Of a stretch of 64,000 bases of DNA, positions 1 through 15,941 are shown one piece after another. The position numbers and the translations under genes were made by a program. Numbering within the stretch: position 1 is the stretch's first letter; every line of letters starts with the position of its first letter. Under the pieces are notes generated by a model. It made no database searches. It worked only from the letters and a program-made list of their open reading frames with translations, and was not told the DNA's origin. Source of the DNA: Eriocheir sinensis (lineage: Eukaryota > Arthropoda > Malacostraca > Decapoda > Varunidae); assembly GCF_024679095.1 (NCBI RefSeq), contig NW_026111820.1, positions 392,252 through 456,251 of the forward strand, given 5' to 3'.

Positions 1-1795
1 TACGTTATTTTTTGTGTATTTTGTATACAAAATACACATGAAATAATGTAAATTTGAAAGAAAATATATAAACAAATACACATATAATAACATAATTTTG
101 TTTGAAATATATATACAAAACACACATTAAATAATGTAAATATGTATAAAAAAATATCTACAAAACACAAATAGAATAATGTAAAATCGTATTAAAATAT
201 ATACACAGAATATTAATAAAATAATGTAAATTTGTATGAAAATTAAGATGCAAAATACCTATAAATAACGCATTTTTTTTTTAAATTATAGATACCAAAA
301 TACACATAAAATGTTTGAATTTGTATTAAAATAAATATACAAAATGCACATACAATAAGGTAAATTTGTATTGAAATAGATATGCAAAATACATATAAAA
401 TAATGTAAATTTGTTTCAAAATATATACACGAATACACATAAAATAACGTAGATTTCTATAATAATATGTATACAAAATAAACACAAAATTAAGTAGATA
501 CGTATAAAAAAATATATAAAAAATACACATAAAATAATGTAAATTCGTAAAAATATAAATAAACAATATACCAATAAAAGAATGTGTATTTGTATAAATA
601 TAAATATACAAAATAAACATAAAATAAAGTAAATTTATAGAAAACTATATACATAAAATAACGCAAATTTTTTTAAAAATATATGTACAAATATTAACAT
701 AAAATAAATTTGCATAAAAATATATATACAAAACACACATTAGATAATCTTTGTTTTCATTTTTACATTACTTTATTGATATTCTGTACATTTATATTGA
801 TACAATTTTACATTATTCTAGGTGTATTTTGTATATATTTTCCTTACATTTTTACAATATTTTATGTGTATTTTGTATATATATTTTCATAAAAAATTAC
901 GTTATTTTATTGTGTGTATTCGTAAATATTTCGATACAAATTTTATACAAATTCATGTTATTTTATGTGTATTTGTACATATATTTTCATTCAAATTTAT
1001 ATTATTTTATGTGTATTTTTACATATATTTCATTACAAATTTACCTTATTATATGTTTATTTTTATATTTATTTCTTTTAATTTTAAATTATTTTATGTG
1101 TATATTTGTATTTGTATTTAGGTTATTTTATGTGTATTTTCTATATATATTTTCATCCAAAATTACATTATTTTATTGGTATTTTCTTAATTTAATTTGA
1201 TACGAGTTTAGACTATTTCATAGGTATTTTGTATACATATTTTTTTACTCATTTACATTATCTAATGTGTTTTGTATATATATTTTTATGCAAATCTACT
1301 TTATTTTATGTGCATTTTTGTACATATATTTTTATAGAAATTTGCGTTATTTTATGTGTATTTTGTATATGTTTTCTCACACAAATTTACATTATTTCAA
1401 AATATATATATACGAATACACATAAAAAAACGCAATTTTCTATAAAAATATATATAAAAAATACATACAAAAATACACATAAATAATATAAATTTGTATG
1501 GCAATAAATATACAAAATACACATAAAATTAGGTAAATTTGTATTGAAATACATATACAAAATACACATAAAATAATGTAAATTTGAATGAAAATATATG
1601 AACAAATACACTTTAAATAACGTAAATTTGTATAAAATATATATACAAAATACACATTAAATAATGCAAATATGAATGAAAAAAATATATACAAAACACA
1701 ACTAGAATAGGGTAAAATCGTATCAAAATAAATACACAGAATATTAATAAAATAATGTAAAATTGTATGAAAATAAAGATGCAAATACCCATAAA

Positions 1796-1835
1796 ATAAC
1801 GCATTTTTTTAGAAAATATATATGTACCAAAATAC
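1796..1835 (-). other. Paralogous empty site for the LINE insertion
   Basis: On the minus strand this stretch reads aaatattttatgtgtatttt, then ggtacatatatattttctaa, then aaatgcgttattttat. This is the pre-insertion arrangement of the satellite unit that carries the LINE at 6370-8030. The neighbourhood also shares the rare phrase ccttaatgaatgtgc (complement near 1885; direct near 6310 and 26,595), so the blocks are true paralogues. Confidence 0.75.
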
Positions 1836-4800
1836 ACATAAAATATTTAAATTTGTATTAAAATAAATATACAAAATGCACATTCATTAAGGTAAATTTG
1901 TATTGAAATATATATGCAAAATACATATAAAACTATGTAAATTTGTTTAAAAATATATATACGAATACACAAAATAACGTAGATTTCTATAAAAATATAT
2001 ATACAAAATACACATAAAATTAAGTAAATACGTATTAAAAAAAGGAATATAAAATACACATCTAAATTTGTATGAATATATATATACAAATACACATAAA
2101 ATAACATGAATTTGTATAAAATTTGTTTCAAAATATATACGAATACACACAAGAAAATAACGTAAATTTTTTTGAAAATGCATATACAAAATTCACATAA
2201 AATAATTTAAATACGTAGAAAAGTATATATACAAAACACACATAAAATAATGTAAATTCGTATCAAAATAAATAGACAAAATTCCAATAAAAGAGTGAAT
2301 ATTTGTAGGAAAATATATATACAAAATACAAATAAAATAACAATTTTTTTTATAAAAATATATACAAAAATACACAAAAAATAAGTTAAACTAGTTTGAA
2401 AATAGATATGCAAAATACACATAAAATTAGGCAAATTTGTATTGAAATACATATACAAAATACACATAAAATAATGTAAATTTGTATGAAAATATTTAAA
2501 GAAATACACATAAAATAACGTAAATTTGGATAAAATATATATACAAAATAGACATTAAATAATGTAAATATGTATAAAAAAATATATATATAAAAATACA
2601 CATAAAATAATATTAACTCGTATAAAAATAAATGAACAGAATATCAATAAAATAATGTAAATGTAATAAAAATAAATATACAAAAATACACATGAAATAA
2701 TTAAATTTGTATTAAAATAAATATAAAAATTCACATACAATAAAGTAAATTTATATTAAAATAGATATGCAAAATACACATAAATAATGTAAATTTTTAT
2801 CAAAAGATATATACGAATACACATAAAATAGAGTAAAATTCTATGAAAATATGCATACAAAATACATATATAATGATGTAAATAAGTAGAAAAATATATA
2901 TACCAAATACCCCTAAAATAATGTAAATTCGTATCAAAATAAATAAACAAAATTCCGATAAAATAACGTATATTTTTTGGAAAATAAATATACAAAATAC
3001 ACATAAAATAGCAAAAAATTGTACAAAAATATATACACACAAAAAAAATCAATTTGTATGAAAATAGATATACAAAATACACATATTATTAGTTAAATTT
3101 GAATTTAAATACATGTACATAATACACATAAAATAATGTAAATTTGTATGAAATGAAAACAATTACATATAAAATAACATACATTTGTATAAAATATATA
3201 TACAAAATACACATGGAATAATGTAAAATCGTATCAAAACAAATACACAGAGTATCAATAAAATAATGCAAATTTGTATGAAAATAAAGATGCAAAATAC
3301 CCATAAAATAAAGCATATTTTTATAAAATTACATAAACAAAAATATACGTAGAATAATTAAATTTGTATTAAAATTAATATACAAAATGCACATACAATA
3401 AGGAAAATTTGTATTGAAAAAATATGCAAAATACACATAAAACAGTGTAAATTTGTTTCAAAATATATTTACAAACACACATAAAATAACGTAGATTTCT
3501 ATAGAAATATATATACAAAATACACATGAAATGATGTAAATACGTATAAAAATATATATACAAAATACACATTAAATAATGTAAATTCGCGTCAAAATAA
3601 GTAAACAAAATATCGATAAAAGAATGTGTATTTGTATGAAAATAGATATACAAAATACACATAAATTAACCTAATTTTGTATAAAAATATATACAAAAAT
3701 ACAGAAAAAATAATTTAAACTTGTATGAAAATAAGTATACAAAATACACATAAAATTAGGTAAATTTGTGTTTAAATACGTATACAAAATACACATAAAA
3801 TAATGTAGATTTGAATGAAAATACATAAACGAATACACTTAAAATAACGCAAATTTGTATGAAATATATATACAAAATACAAACTAATTGATGTAAAAAT
3901 AAAAAATAAAATATATATAGAAAACACAAATAGAATATTGTAAAATTGTATCAAAATAAATACTCAGAATATTAATAAAATAATGTAAATTTGTATGAAA
4001 ATAAAGAAGAAAAATACCCATAAAATAACACATTTTCTTATAAAAATATATATACCAAAATACACATAAAAAATTTAAATTTGTATTAAAATAATTATAC
4101 AAAATACACATACACTAATTTAAATTTGTATTGAAATAGATATGCAAAATACATATAAAACTATGTAAATTTGTTTAAAAAATGTATACGAATACACATA
4201 AAATAACGTAGATTTCTATGAAAATATATATACAAAATACACGTAAAATGAAGTAAATACGTATAAAAAAATGTATACAAAATACACATAAAATAATGTA
4301 AATTCGTATCAAAATAAATAAACAAAATACCAATAAAAGAATGTGTATTTGTATAAATATAAATATAAAAAATACGCATAAAATAACGTAAATTTATATA
4401 ATACTTTTTATGTGTATTATGTATATTTATATTTATACAAATACACATTCTTTTATTGGTATTTTGTATTCATTTTTTTATACGTATTTACCTCATTTTA
4501 TGTGTATTTTGTATATATATTTTTATAGAAATCTACGTTATTTTATGTGTATTCGTATATATATTTTGAAACAGATTTACATTGTTTTATATGTATTTTG
4601 CATATCTATTTCAATACAAATTTACCTTATTGTATGTGTTTTTTATATATTTATTTTAATACAAATTTATTTTTTATGTGAATTTTGGTATATATATATT
4701 TTTATAAATAAAAAAAATGCGTTATTTTATGGGTATTTTGCCTCTTTATTTTCATACAAATTTACATTATTTTATTAATATTCTGTGTATTTATTTTAAT

Positions 4801-5118
4801 ACGATTTTACATTATTCTATTTGTGTTTTGTATATATTTTTTATACAAATTTACGTTATTTTAAGTGTATTTGTTCATGTATTTTCATTCAAATTTACAT
4901 TATTTTATGTGTATTTTGTATATGTATTTAAATACAAATTTACCTAATTTTATGTGTATTTTGTATATTTATTTTCATACAAATTTAAATTATTTTTATG
5001 TATTTTTGTATATAGTTTTATACAAATTTAGGTTATCTTATGTGTATTTTGTATATTTATTTTCATACAAATATACGTTTTTTATTTTATTTTTTTTATT
5101 TATTTTGATTTTTATTTA

Positions 5119-5258
<140 letters not shown>

Positions 5259-6372
5259 TTATTTATACTTATTTACATCATTTTATATGTATTGTGTATG
5301 TATATTTTCATAGAAATTTACTCTATTTTATGTGTATTCGTATATATATTTTGATACAAATTTACATTATTTATGTGTATTTTGCATATCTATTTCAATA
5401 CAAATTTACTTTATTATATGTGCATTTTGTATATTTATTTTAATACAAATTAAATTATTTTATGTGTATTTTTGTATATATATTTTTATGCAACTATGCG
5501 TTACAATATGGGTATTTTGCATCTTTATTTTCATACAAATTTACATTATTTTATTGATATTCTGTTTATTTATTTTGATACGATTTAACATTATTCTATG
5601 TGTATTTTGTATATATATATATTTTTTATTCATATTTACATTATTTAATGTTTATTTTGTATATATATTTTATCCAAATTTACGTTATTTTATGTGTATT
5701 TGTTTATATATTTTCATACAAATTTACATTATTTTATGTGAATTTTTTTTATGTATTTCAATACAAATTTGCCTAATTTTATGTGTATTTTGTATATATA
5801 TTTTCAAGCAAAATCAAATTATTTTTTTGTATTTTTGAATATATTTTTATACAAATTCTACTTATTTTATTTGTATTTTGTATATATATTTTCCTACAAA
5901 TATACATTCTTTTATTGGAATTTTGTTTATTTATTTTGATACGAATTTACATTATTTCATGTGTATTTTGTATATATATTTTTCTATGTATTTAAATTAT
6001 TTTATGTGTATTTTGTATATACATTTTCATAAAAATTTACGTCATTTTATTGTGTGTATTCGTATATATTTTGAAACAAATTTTATACAAATTCATATTA
6101 TTTTATGTGTATTTGTATATATATTTTCATACACATTTATATGGTTATTTTGTATACATTTTTTTATACTTATTTACTTCATTTTATGTGTATTTTGTAT
6201 ATATATTTTTATAGAAATCTACGTTACTTTGTGTATTCGTATATATATTTTAAAACAAATTTAAATTGTTTTATATGTTTTTTGCATATGTATTTCAATA
6301 CAAATTTACCTTAATGAATGTGCATTTTGTATATTTATTTTAATACAAATTTAAATATTTTATGTGTATTTT

Positions 6373-6374
<2 letters not shown>

Positions 6375-6444
<70 letters not shown>
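6375..6444. repeat. (TA)n microsatellite, left border of LINE
   Basis: About 35 TA copies that continue the monomer phrase tgtgtattttggtata. They grade on the right into a GATA repeat and then the truncated LINE. They correspond to the TA tract on the far side of the LINE, so the two are probably halves of one repeat split by the insertion. Confidence 0.95.
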
Positions 6445-6446
<2 letters not shown>

Positions 6447-6494
6447 TATAGATATATAGATATAGATATAGATAGATAGATAGATAGATAGATA
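6445..6494. repeat. (GATA)n microsatellite
   Basis: Degenerate then pure GATA copies between the TA tract and the 5' end of the LINE. It probably arose from TA by substitution and slippage, or as filler at the 5' junction during target-primed reverse transcription. Which of these cannot be decided from the sequence. Confidence 0.93.
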
Positions 6495-6500
6495 GGATAG

Positions 6501-7778
6501 GACTACCGTCCTATTGCTTTACTTTCTTGTCTATCTAAAGCTTTTGAATCAATCCTTAACCGTAAGATTCAAAAGCACCTTTCCACTTCTGACCTTCTAT
6601 CTGATCGCCAGTATGGGTTCCGCAAGGGGCGTTCTACTGGTGATCTCCTAGCCTTCTTAACTGACTCTTGGTCATCCTCTCTTAGCCGTTTCGGTGAAAC
6701 TTTTGCTATTGCGCTGGACATATCAAAAGCTTTTGATAGGGTCTGGCACAAATCTTTGCTTTCTAAACTACCCTCCTACGGTTTCTATCCTTCTCTCTGT
6801 ACCTTTATCTCCAGTTTCCTTTCTGACCGTTCTATTTCTGCCGTGGTAGACGGTCACTGTTCTTCCCCTAAATCTATTAACAGTGGTGTCCCACAGGGTT
6901 CTGTCCTATCTCCCACTCTTTTTCTGTTGTTCATTGATGATCTTCTTTCCAAAACGAACTGTCCTATCCATTCCTACGCCGATGATTCCACTCTGCATTA
7001 TTCAACTTCTTTTAATAGAAGACCCACCCTTCAGGAACTTAACGACTCAAGGCTGGAGGCTGCAGAACGCTTAGCCTCAGACCTTACTATTATTTCCGAT
7101 TGGGGCAAGAAGAACCTGGTGTCCTTCAACGCCTCAAAAACACAGTTTCTCCACCTATCCACTCGACACAATCTTCCAAACAACTATCCCCTATTCTTTG
7201 ACAACACCCAGCTATCACCTTCCTCAACACTAAACATCCTCGGTCTATCCTTAACTCAAAATCTCAACTGGAAACTTCATATCTCATCTCTTACTAAATC
7301 AGCTTCCTCGAGGCTGGGCGTTCTGTACCGTCTCCGCCAGTTCTTCTCCCCTGCACAGTTGCTGTCCATATACAGGGGCCTTGTCCGCCCTCGTATGGAG
7401 TATGCATCTCATGTGTGGGGGGGCTCCACTCACACAGCTCTTCTGGACAGAGTGGAGGCAAAGGCTCTTCGTCTCATCAGCTCTCCTCCTCATACTGATA
7501 GTCTTCTACCTCTTAAATTCCGCCGCAATGTTGCCTCTCTTTCTATCTTCTATCGATATTTCCACGCTGACTGCTCTTCTGAACTTGCTAACTGCATGCC
7601 TCCCCCCCTCCCGCGGCCCCGCTGCACTCGACTTTCTACTCATGCTCATCCCTATACTGTCCAAACCCCTCACGCTGGTAAACTCTGGAACAATCTTCCT
7701 TCATCTGTATTTCCTCCTGCCTACGACTTGAACTCTTTCAAGAGGAGGGTATCAGGACACCTCTCCTCCCGAAACTGA
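6501..7778 (+). pseudogene. Reverse transcriptase fragment of jockey-like LINE
   Basis: An open frame of 425 codons with no usable start at its beginning. Visible RT motifs are: [16 protein letters not shown] at residues 1-16; QYGFRKGRST at 37-46; the first catalytic Asp in LDISKAFD at 72-79; VPQGSVLSP at about 130-138; and the catalytic YADD at 159-162 (nt 6975-6986). The GLSL and later thumb/C-terminal segments follow, including VRPRMEYASHVW and the terminal FKRRVSGHLSS. The polymerase would copy the element's RNA at a nicked target. Here the 5' half of the protein (endonuclease and N-terminal RT) is missing. The frame is intact for over 400 codons, which suggests a fairly recent insertion. 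Compared with relatives as I remember them, the stretch between HPYTVQTPHA and GKLWNN looks short, a possible small in-frame deletion. The jockey-clade assignment is from motif resemblance only. Confidence 0.9.
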
Positions 7779-8016
<238 letters not shown>

Positions 8017-9298
8017 TTTTAAATGCGTTATTTTATGGGTATTTTGCATCTATATTTTCATACAAATTTACATTATTTTACTAATATTCTGTGTATTTAT
8101 TTTGATACGATTTTACACTATTCTACTTGTGTTTTGTATATATTTTTTTCATACATATTTGCATTATTTAATGTGTATTTTGTAGATATATTTTATATAA
8201 ATTTACGTTATTTAAAGTTTTTTTTATATATTTTATTCAAATTTTCATTAATTTATGCGTATTTTGTATATAAATTTCAATACAAATTTACCTAGTTTTA
8301 TGTGTATTTTGTATGTTTATTTTCATACAATTTTAAATTATTTTTGTGTATTTTTGTATGTATTTTGTATATTTATATTAATACAAATACACATTTTTTT
8401 ATTAGTATTTTGTTTATTTGTTTTCATACTAATTTACATTAAATTATGTGTATTTTGTATACATTTTTTATACGTATTTACCTTATTTTATGTGTACTTT
8501 GTATATATATTTTTATAGAAATTTACATTGTTTTATGTGTGTTTTGCATATCTATTTCAATACAAATTTACCATATTGTACGTGCATTATGTATATTTAT
8601 TTTAATACAAATTTAATTATTTGAAGTGTGTTTTTTATACATATTTTTATATAAATATGCTTTTTTATGGGTATTTTGCCTCTTTATTTTCATACAAATT
8701 TACTTTATTTTATTGATATTCTGTGTATTTATTTTGATACGATTTTACATTATTCTATGTGTATTTTGTATGTATTTTTTTTTTTGCATATTTACATGCA
8801 CATGGTACAAAAATGCACATAAAATAAAGTAAATTTGCATAAAAATATATATACAAAACACACATTAAATAATGTAAATGCGTATAAAAATATGTATACA
8901 AAATACCTATGAAATAATCTAAATTCTTATCGAATTAAATTAACAAAATACCAATAAAATAATGTAATAAAACAATTTAATATTAAATGAAATAAATATA
9001 CAAAATAAACATAAAATAAGGTAAATTTGTAATGAAATATATGTACAAAATACACAGAAAATAATGTAAATTTATATGAAAATATATATACAATTGCACA
9101 TAAAATACCATGAATTTGTATAAAGATATATATTCAAAATAAATATCAAATAATGTAAATGCGAATAAAAATATATATACAAAGTACATATAGAATAATG
9201 TAAATTCGTATCAAAATAAATAAACAAAATACCAATAAAATAATGTAAATTTGTATGAGAAAACATATACAAAATACACATAAATATCGCATATTTCA

Positions 9299-9345
9299 AT
9301 AAAAATATATATAATATAATATATTTTTATACATGTTTAAAATGT
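9299..9345. repeat. Palindromic orientation-switch motif J1
   Basis: R-to-F turn reading tttcaataaaaatatatata, then atataatatatttttataca. It is nearly self-complementary and AT-only. The same motif lies at 15,882-15,941 and about 21,238-21,285 (complement), and at 27,893-27,940, 32,040-32,100 and 41,596-41,645. Confidence 0.85.
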
Positions 9346-10134
9346 TTAATACAATTTTAGGTTATTTTATGTGTATTTTGTATATCTATTTTCATACAAA
9401 TACACATTCTTTTATTGATATTTTGTTTATTTATTTGACGCGAATTTACATTATTTAATGTGTATTTTGTATATAAATTTTTATACGTATTTACATCATT
9501 TCAAGTGTATTTTGTATATATATTTCTATAGAAATCTACGTTATTTTATGTGTATTCTTATATAGATTTTGAAACAAATTTACACTTTTATGTGTATTTT
9601 GCATATTTTTTCAATACAAATTTACTTTATTGTATATGCATTTTGTATATTAATTTTAATTCAAATTTAATTATTCTATGTGTATTTTTGTATATGTATT
9701 TATATAAAAATATGCTTTATTTCATGGGTATTTTGCATCTTTATTTTCATACAAATTTTCATTATTTCATTGATAATCTGCTCATTCATATCGATTCGAT
9801 TTGACATTATTCTATGTGTATTTTGTATATTATTTTCATACAAATTTACGTTATTTTATGTGTATTTGTTTATATATTTTGACTCAAATTTACAATATTT
9901 TATGGGTATTTTGTATATATATTTCAAAAGAAATTTAACTAGTTTTATGCGTATTTTGTATATCTATTTTCATACAAACTCAAATTATTTCTATGTATTT
10001 TTGTATATATTTTAATACAAATTTTAGTTATGTTATGTGTATTTTGTAAATATATTTTCATTCAAATATATATTATTTTATTGGTATTTTGTTGATTTAT
10101 ATTGATACGAATCTACATTATTTTATATGTACTT

Positions 10135-10256
<122 letters not shown>

Positions 10257-11437
10257 TATACGCATTTACATTATTTAAAATTTATTTTGAATATATATTT
10301 TTATACAAATTCATGGTATTTTATGTGTATTTGTATATATTTTCAAATAAATTTACATTATTTTATGTGTATTTTGTACATATATATCATTACAAATTTA
10401 CCTTATTTTATGTATATTTTGTATGTGTATTTTGTATATTTATATTTATACAAATACACATTCTTTTATTGGTATTTTGTTTATTTATTTTGATTCGAAT
10501 TTACATTATTTTATGTGTATTTTGTATACATTTTTTTATACGTATTTACTTAATTTTATGTGTATTTTGTATATATATTTTTATAGAAATCCACGTTATT
10601 TTATGTGTATTCGTATATATATTTTGAACAAATTTACATTGTTTTATATGTATTTTTGCATATCTCTTTCAATACAAGTTTACATTATTGTATGTGCATT
10701 TTGTATATTTATTTCAATACAAATTTAAATATTTTATGTGTATTCCTACAAATATACGTTCTTTTATCGGAATTTTTTTTATTTATTTTGATACGAATTT
10801 TCATTTTTTTAGGTGTATTTGATATATATATTTTTACATTTATTTACATAATTTTATATGTATTTTGAATATATATTTTCATAGAAATTTACTCTATATG
10901 TATATGTATAGAAAATACACATGAAATAATCTAAATTCGTATCGAAAAAAAAGAAAAAAATACCGATAAAATAATGTAATTATGAATGAAAATATATATA
11001 GAACATACACATAAAACAACGTATATACAAATAAATATATACACATAAAATAATTTGAATTTGAATGAAAATAGATATAAAAATAAACATAAAATAAGGC
11101 AAATTTGTAATGAAATATATATACAAAATACACATAAAATAATGAAAATTTGTTTCAAAATATATATACGAATACACTTAAAATAACGTAGATTTCTATA
11201 GAAATATATATACAAAATACACATGAAATGATGTAAATACGTATAAAAATATATATACAAAATACATATAAAAAAATGTAAATTCGTGACAAAATAAATA
11301 AGGAAAATATCAATAAGAGAATGTGTATTTGTATGAAAATACATATATAAAATACACATAAAATAACGTAAATTTGTATAAAACTATATAAAAAAATACA
11401 CAAAAATAAATTCATTTGTATGTAAATAAATTTACAT

Positions 11438-11568
<131 letters not shown>

Positions 11569-13229
11569 AAATACATAAAAGAAAGTAAATTTGCATCACA
11601 ATATTTATACAAATACACATATAATAACGTAAATTAGTATAAAAATATATAAACAAAATACACATTAGATAATGTAAATACGTATAAAAAAATATGTACA
11701 AAATACACATATAATCATGTAATTCGTATCAAAATAAATAAACAAAATACCAATGAAATAATATAAATTTGTATGGAAAAACATATACAAAAAACACATA
11801 AAATAACGCAAATTTCTATGAAAATATATGTACAAAAATGCACATCAAATAAATTTGCATTAAAATACATATATACAAATATACATTAAATAAGAAGAAT
11901 TTGTATAAAATTTGTATCAAAATATATACGAATACACACAATAAAATAACGCAAATTTTTATGAAAATGTATATTCAAAATACACATAAAATAATTTAAA
12001 TACGTTGAAAAATATATATGAAAAATACACATAAAATAATGTAAATTTGTATGAAAATATATAAACAAATACACATTAAATAATGTAAATATGTATAAAA
12101 AAAATATATACAAAATACATATAGAATAATGTTAAATCGTATCAAAATAAATAAACAGAATATCAATAAAATAATGTAAATTTGTATGAAAATAAAAATG
12201 CAAAATATCCATATAATAACGCATATTTGCATATAAATATATATACAAAAATACATATAAAATAAATAAATTTGTATTAAAATAAATATACAAAATGCAC
12301 GTACAATAAAGTAAATTTGTATTGAAATAGATATGCAAAATACACATCAATAATGGAAGTTTGTATGAAAATATATATACGAATTCTCATAAAATAGAGT
12401 AAATTTCTATGAAAATATACATAAAAAATAGATATACAAAATACACATATAACTAGTTAAATTCATATATCAATACATGTACACAAAACACATAAAATAA
12501 TGTAAGTTTGTATGAGATGAAAACAAATACACATAAAATAACGTATATTTTATATAAAATATAGATACAAAATACACATAGAATAATGTAAAATCATATC
12601 AAAATAAATACACAGAATATCAATAAAATAATGTAAATTTGTATGAAAATAAAAATGCAAAATACCCATAAAATAAAGCATATTTATAAAAAAAATACAT
12701 ATACGAAAATAAACATAGAATAATCAAATTTGTATTAAAATTAATATACAAAATGCACATACAATAAGGTAAATTTGTATTGAAAAAATATGCAAAATAC
12801 ACATAAAACAATGTAAATTTGTTTCAAAATATATATACGAATTCACATAAAATAACGTAGATTTCTATAGAAATATATATACAAAATACACATGAAATGA
12901 TGTATTTGTTTGTATTTTCATTCAAATTTACATTATTTTATGTGTATTTTGTATATGTATTTCAATACAAATTTACCTAATTTTATGTGTATTTTGTATA
13001 ATTTTTTTCATACAAATTAAAAAAAAATTTGTGTATTTTTGTATATAGTTTGATACAAATTTAGGTTATTTTATGTGTATTTTGTATCTATTTTCATACA
13101 AATACACATTCTTTAATTGATATTTTGTATATTTATTTTGAGGCGAATTTACATTATTTAATGTGTATTTTGTATATATATTTTTATACGTATTTACATC
13201 ATTTCATGTGTATTTTTTATATATATTCC

Positions 13230-13560
13230 TATAGAAATCAACGTTATTTTATGTGTATTCGTATAAATATTTTGAAACAAATTTACACTGTTTTACGAGT
13301 ATTTTGCGTATTTTTTCAATACAAATTTACCTTATTGTATGTGCATTTTGTATATTAATTTTAATACAAATTTAATTATTCTATGTGTATTTTTGTATAT
13401 GTATTTAAAAAAAATGCTTTATTTTATGGGTATTTTGCATCTTTAATTTCATACAAATTTAAATTATTTTATTGATATTCTGTGTACTTATTTTGATACG
13501 ATTTTACATTATTCTATGTATAACAAAAATAAATACAGAGTACACAAAAATAGATATGCA
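13230..13560 (+). repeat. Satellite block paired with 38,640-38,970
   Basis: It contains the distinctive F-to-R turn tctatgtataacaaaaataa (13,514 onward), preceded by the same unit series as 38,640-38,930, where the same turn recurs at about 38,929. These are two copies of one rearranged block 25 kb apart in the same orientation. Confidence 0.78.
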
Positions 13561-15881
13561 AAATACATATAAACAATGTATAATTTGTTTCGAAATATAT
13601 ATACAAATACACATGAAATAAGGTAGATTTCTATAAAAATATATGTACAAAATACACATAAAATTAAGTAAATATGTATAAAAAAATGTATACAAAATAC
13701 ACATAAAATAATGTAAATTCGTATCAAAATAAATAAACAAAATACCAATAAAAGAATGTGTATTTGTATAAATATAAATATATAAAATACACATTAAATA
13801 ATGTAAATTTGTTTAAAACTATACAAAATACACATGAAATTATGTAAATACGTTTAAAAATATATATACAAAATACACATTAAATAATGTAAATTCGCGT
13901 CAAAATAAATAAACAAAATATCAATAAAAGAATGTGTATTTGTATGAAAATAGATATAGAAAATACACATAAAATAACCTAAATTTGTATAAAACTATAT
14001 ACAAAAATACACAAAAATAATTTAAATTTGTATGAAAATAAATATACAAAATACACATAAAATGAGGTAAATTTGTATTGAAATACATATACAAAATACA
14101 CTTAAAATAATGTAAATTTGAGTGAAAATATATAAACAAATACATTTAAAATAACGTAAATTTGTATGAAATATATATACAAAATGCACATTAAATAATG
14201 TAAATATGTATGAAAAAATATATACAAAACACAAATAGAATAATATAAAATCGTATCAAAATATATACACAGAATATTAATAAAATAATGTAAATTTGTA
14301 TGAAAATTAAGATGCAAAATACCTATAAAATAACGCATTTTTTATAAAATTATATATACCAAAATACACATAAAATATTTGAATTTGTATCAAAATAAAT
14401 ATACAAAATGCACATACAATAAGGTAAATTTGTATTAAAATAGATATGCAAAATACATATAAAACAATGTAAATTTGTTTCAAAATATATATACGAATAC
14501 ACATAAAATAACGAAGATTTCTATAAAAATATATATACAAAATACACATAAAAATAAGTAAATACGTAAAAAAAATGTATACAAAATACACATAAAAAAT
14601 GTAAATTCGTATAAATATAAATAAACAAAATACCAATAAAAGAATGTGTATTTGTATATATATAAATATACAAAATGCACATAAAATAACGTATATTTAT
14701 AAAAAAAAAATTATACAAAAATACACAGAAGTAATTAAATTTGTATGAAAATAGATATACAAAATACACACAAAAAAGCTAAATTTGAATTGAAATATAT
14801 ATACAAAATACATAAAATAAAGTAAATTTGTATCGAAATATTTTTAACAAATACATATATAATAACGTAAATTTGTATAAAAATATATAAACAAAATACA
14901 CATTAATTAATTAAATACGTATAAAAAAAATATGTACAAAATACACATATAATCATGTAATTCGTATCAAAATAAATAAACAAAAAAACAATAAAATAAT
15001 GCAAATTTGTATGAGAAAACATATACAAAATACACATAAAATAACGCAAATTTCTCTAAAAATATATGTACAAAAATACACATAAAATTAATTTGGATAA
15101 AAAAATATATACAAAACACACATTAGATAATGTAAATGAGCATAACAATATGTATACAAAATACCTATGAAATAATCTGAATTAGTATCGAGTTAAATTA
15201 AGAAAATACCAATAAAATAATGTAATTTTGGATGAAAATATATATAGAAAACACACAAAAATAACCTAAATACAAACACATATATACACAATAAATAATT
15301 TGAAACTGAATAAAATAAATATACAAAATAAACATAAAATAAGGTAAATTTGTAATGAAATATATGTAAAAATACACATAAAATAATTTAAATTTGTATG
15401 AAAATATATAGAAATACACATAAAATAACATGAATTTGTATAAAATTTGTATCAAATTATATACGAACACACACAATAAAATAACGTAAATTTTTATGAA
15501 AATGTATATAAAAAATACACATAAAATAATTTAAATACGTAGAAAAATATATATACAAAATACACACAAAATAATGTAAATTCGTAAAAAAATAAATACA
15601 CAAAATTCCAATAAAAGAAAGTATATTTGTTGGAAAATATATATACAAAATACAAATAAAATAACAAAAATTTATGTAAAAATATATACAAAAATACACA
15701 AAAAATAATTTAAATTTGTTTGAAAATATATATGCAAAATACACATAAAGTTAGGCAAATTTGTATTGCAATACATATACAAAACTCACATGAAATAATG
15801 TAAATTTGTATGAAAATATATAAACAAATACACATAAAATAACGTAAATTTGGATAAAATATATATACAAAATATACATTA

Positions 15882-15941
15882 AATATTTTAAATATGTATA
15901 AAAATATATTATATTATATATATTTTTATTGAAATTTGCGT
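15882..15941. repeat. Palindromic orientation-switch motif J1 (complement)
   Basis: This 60-bp segment is, base for base as far as I can read, the reverse complement of 32,040-32,100. It separates an R block on its left from an F block on its right. Confidence 0.85.
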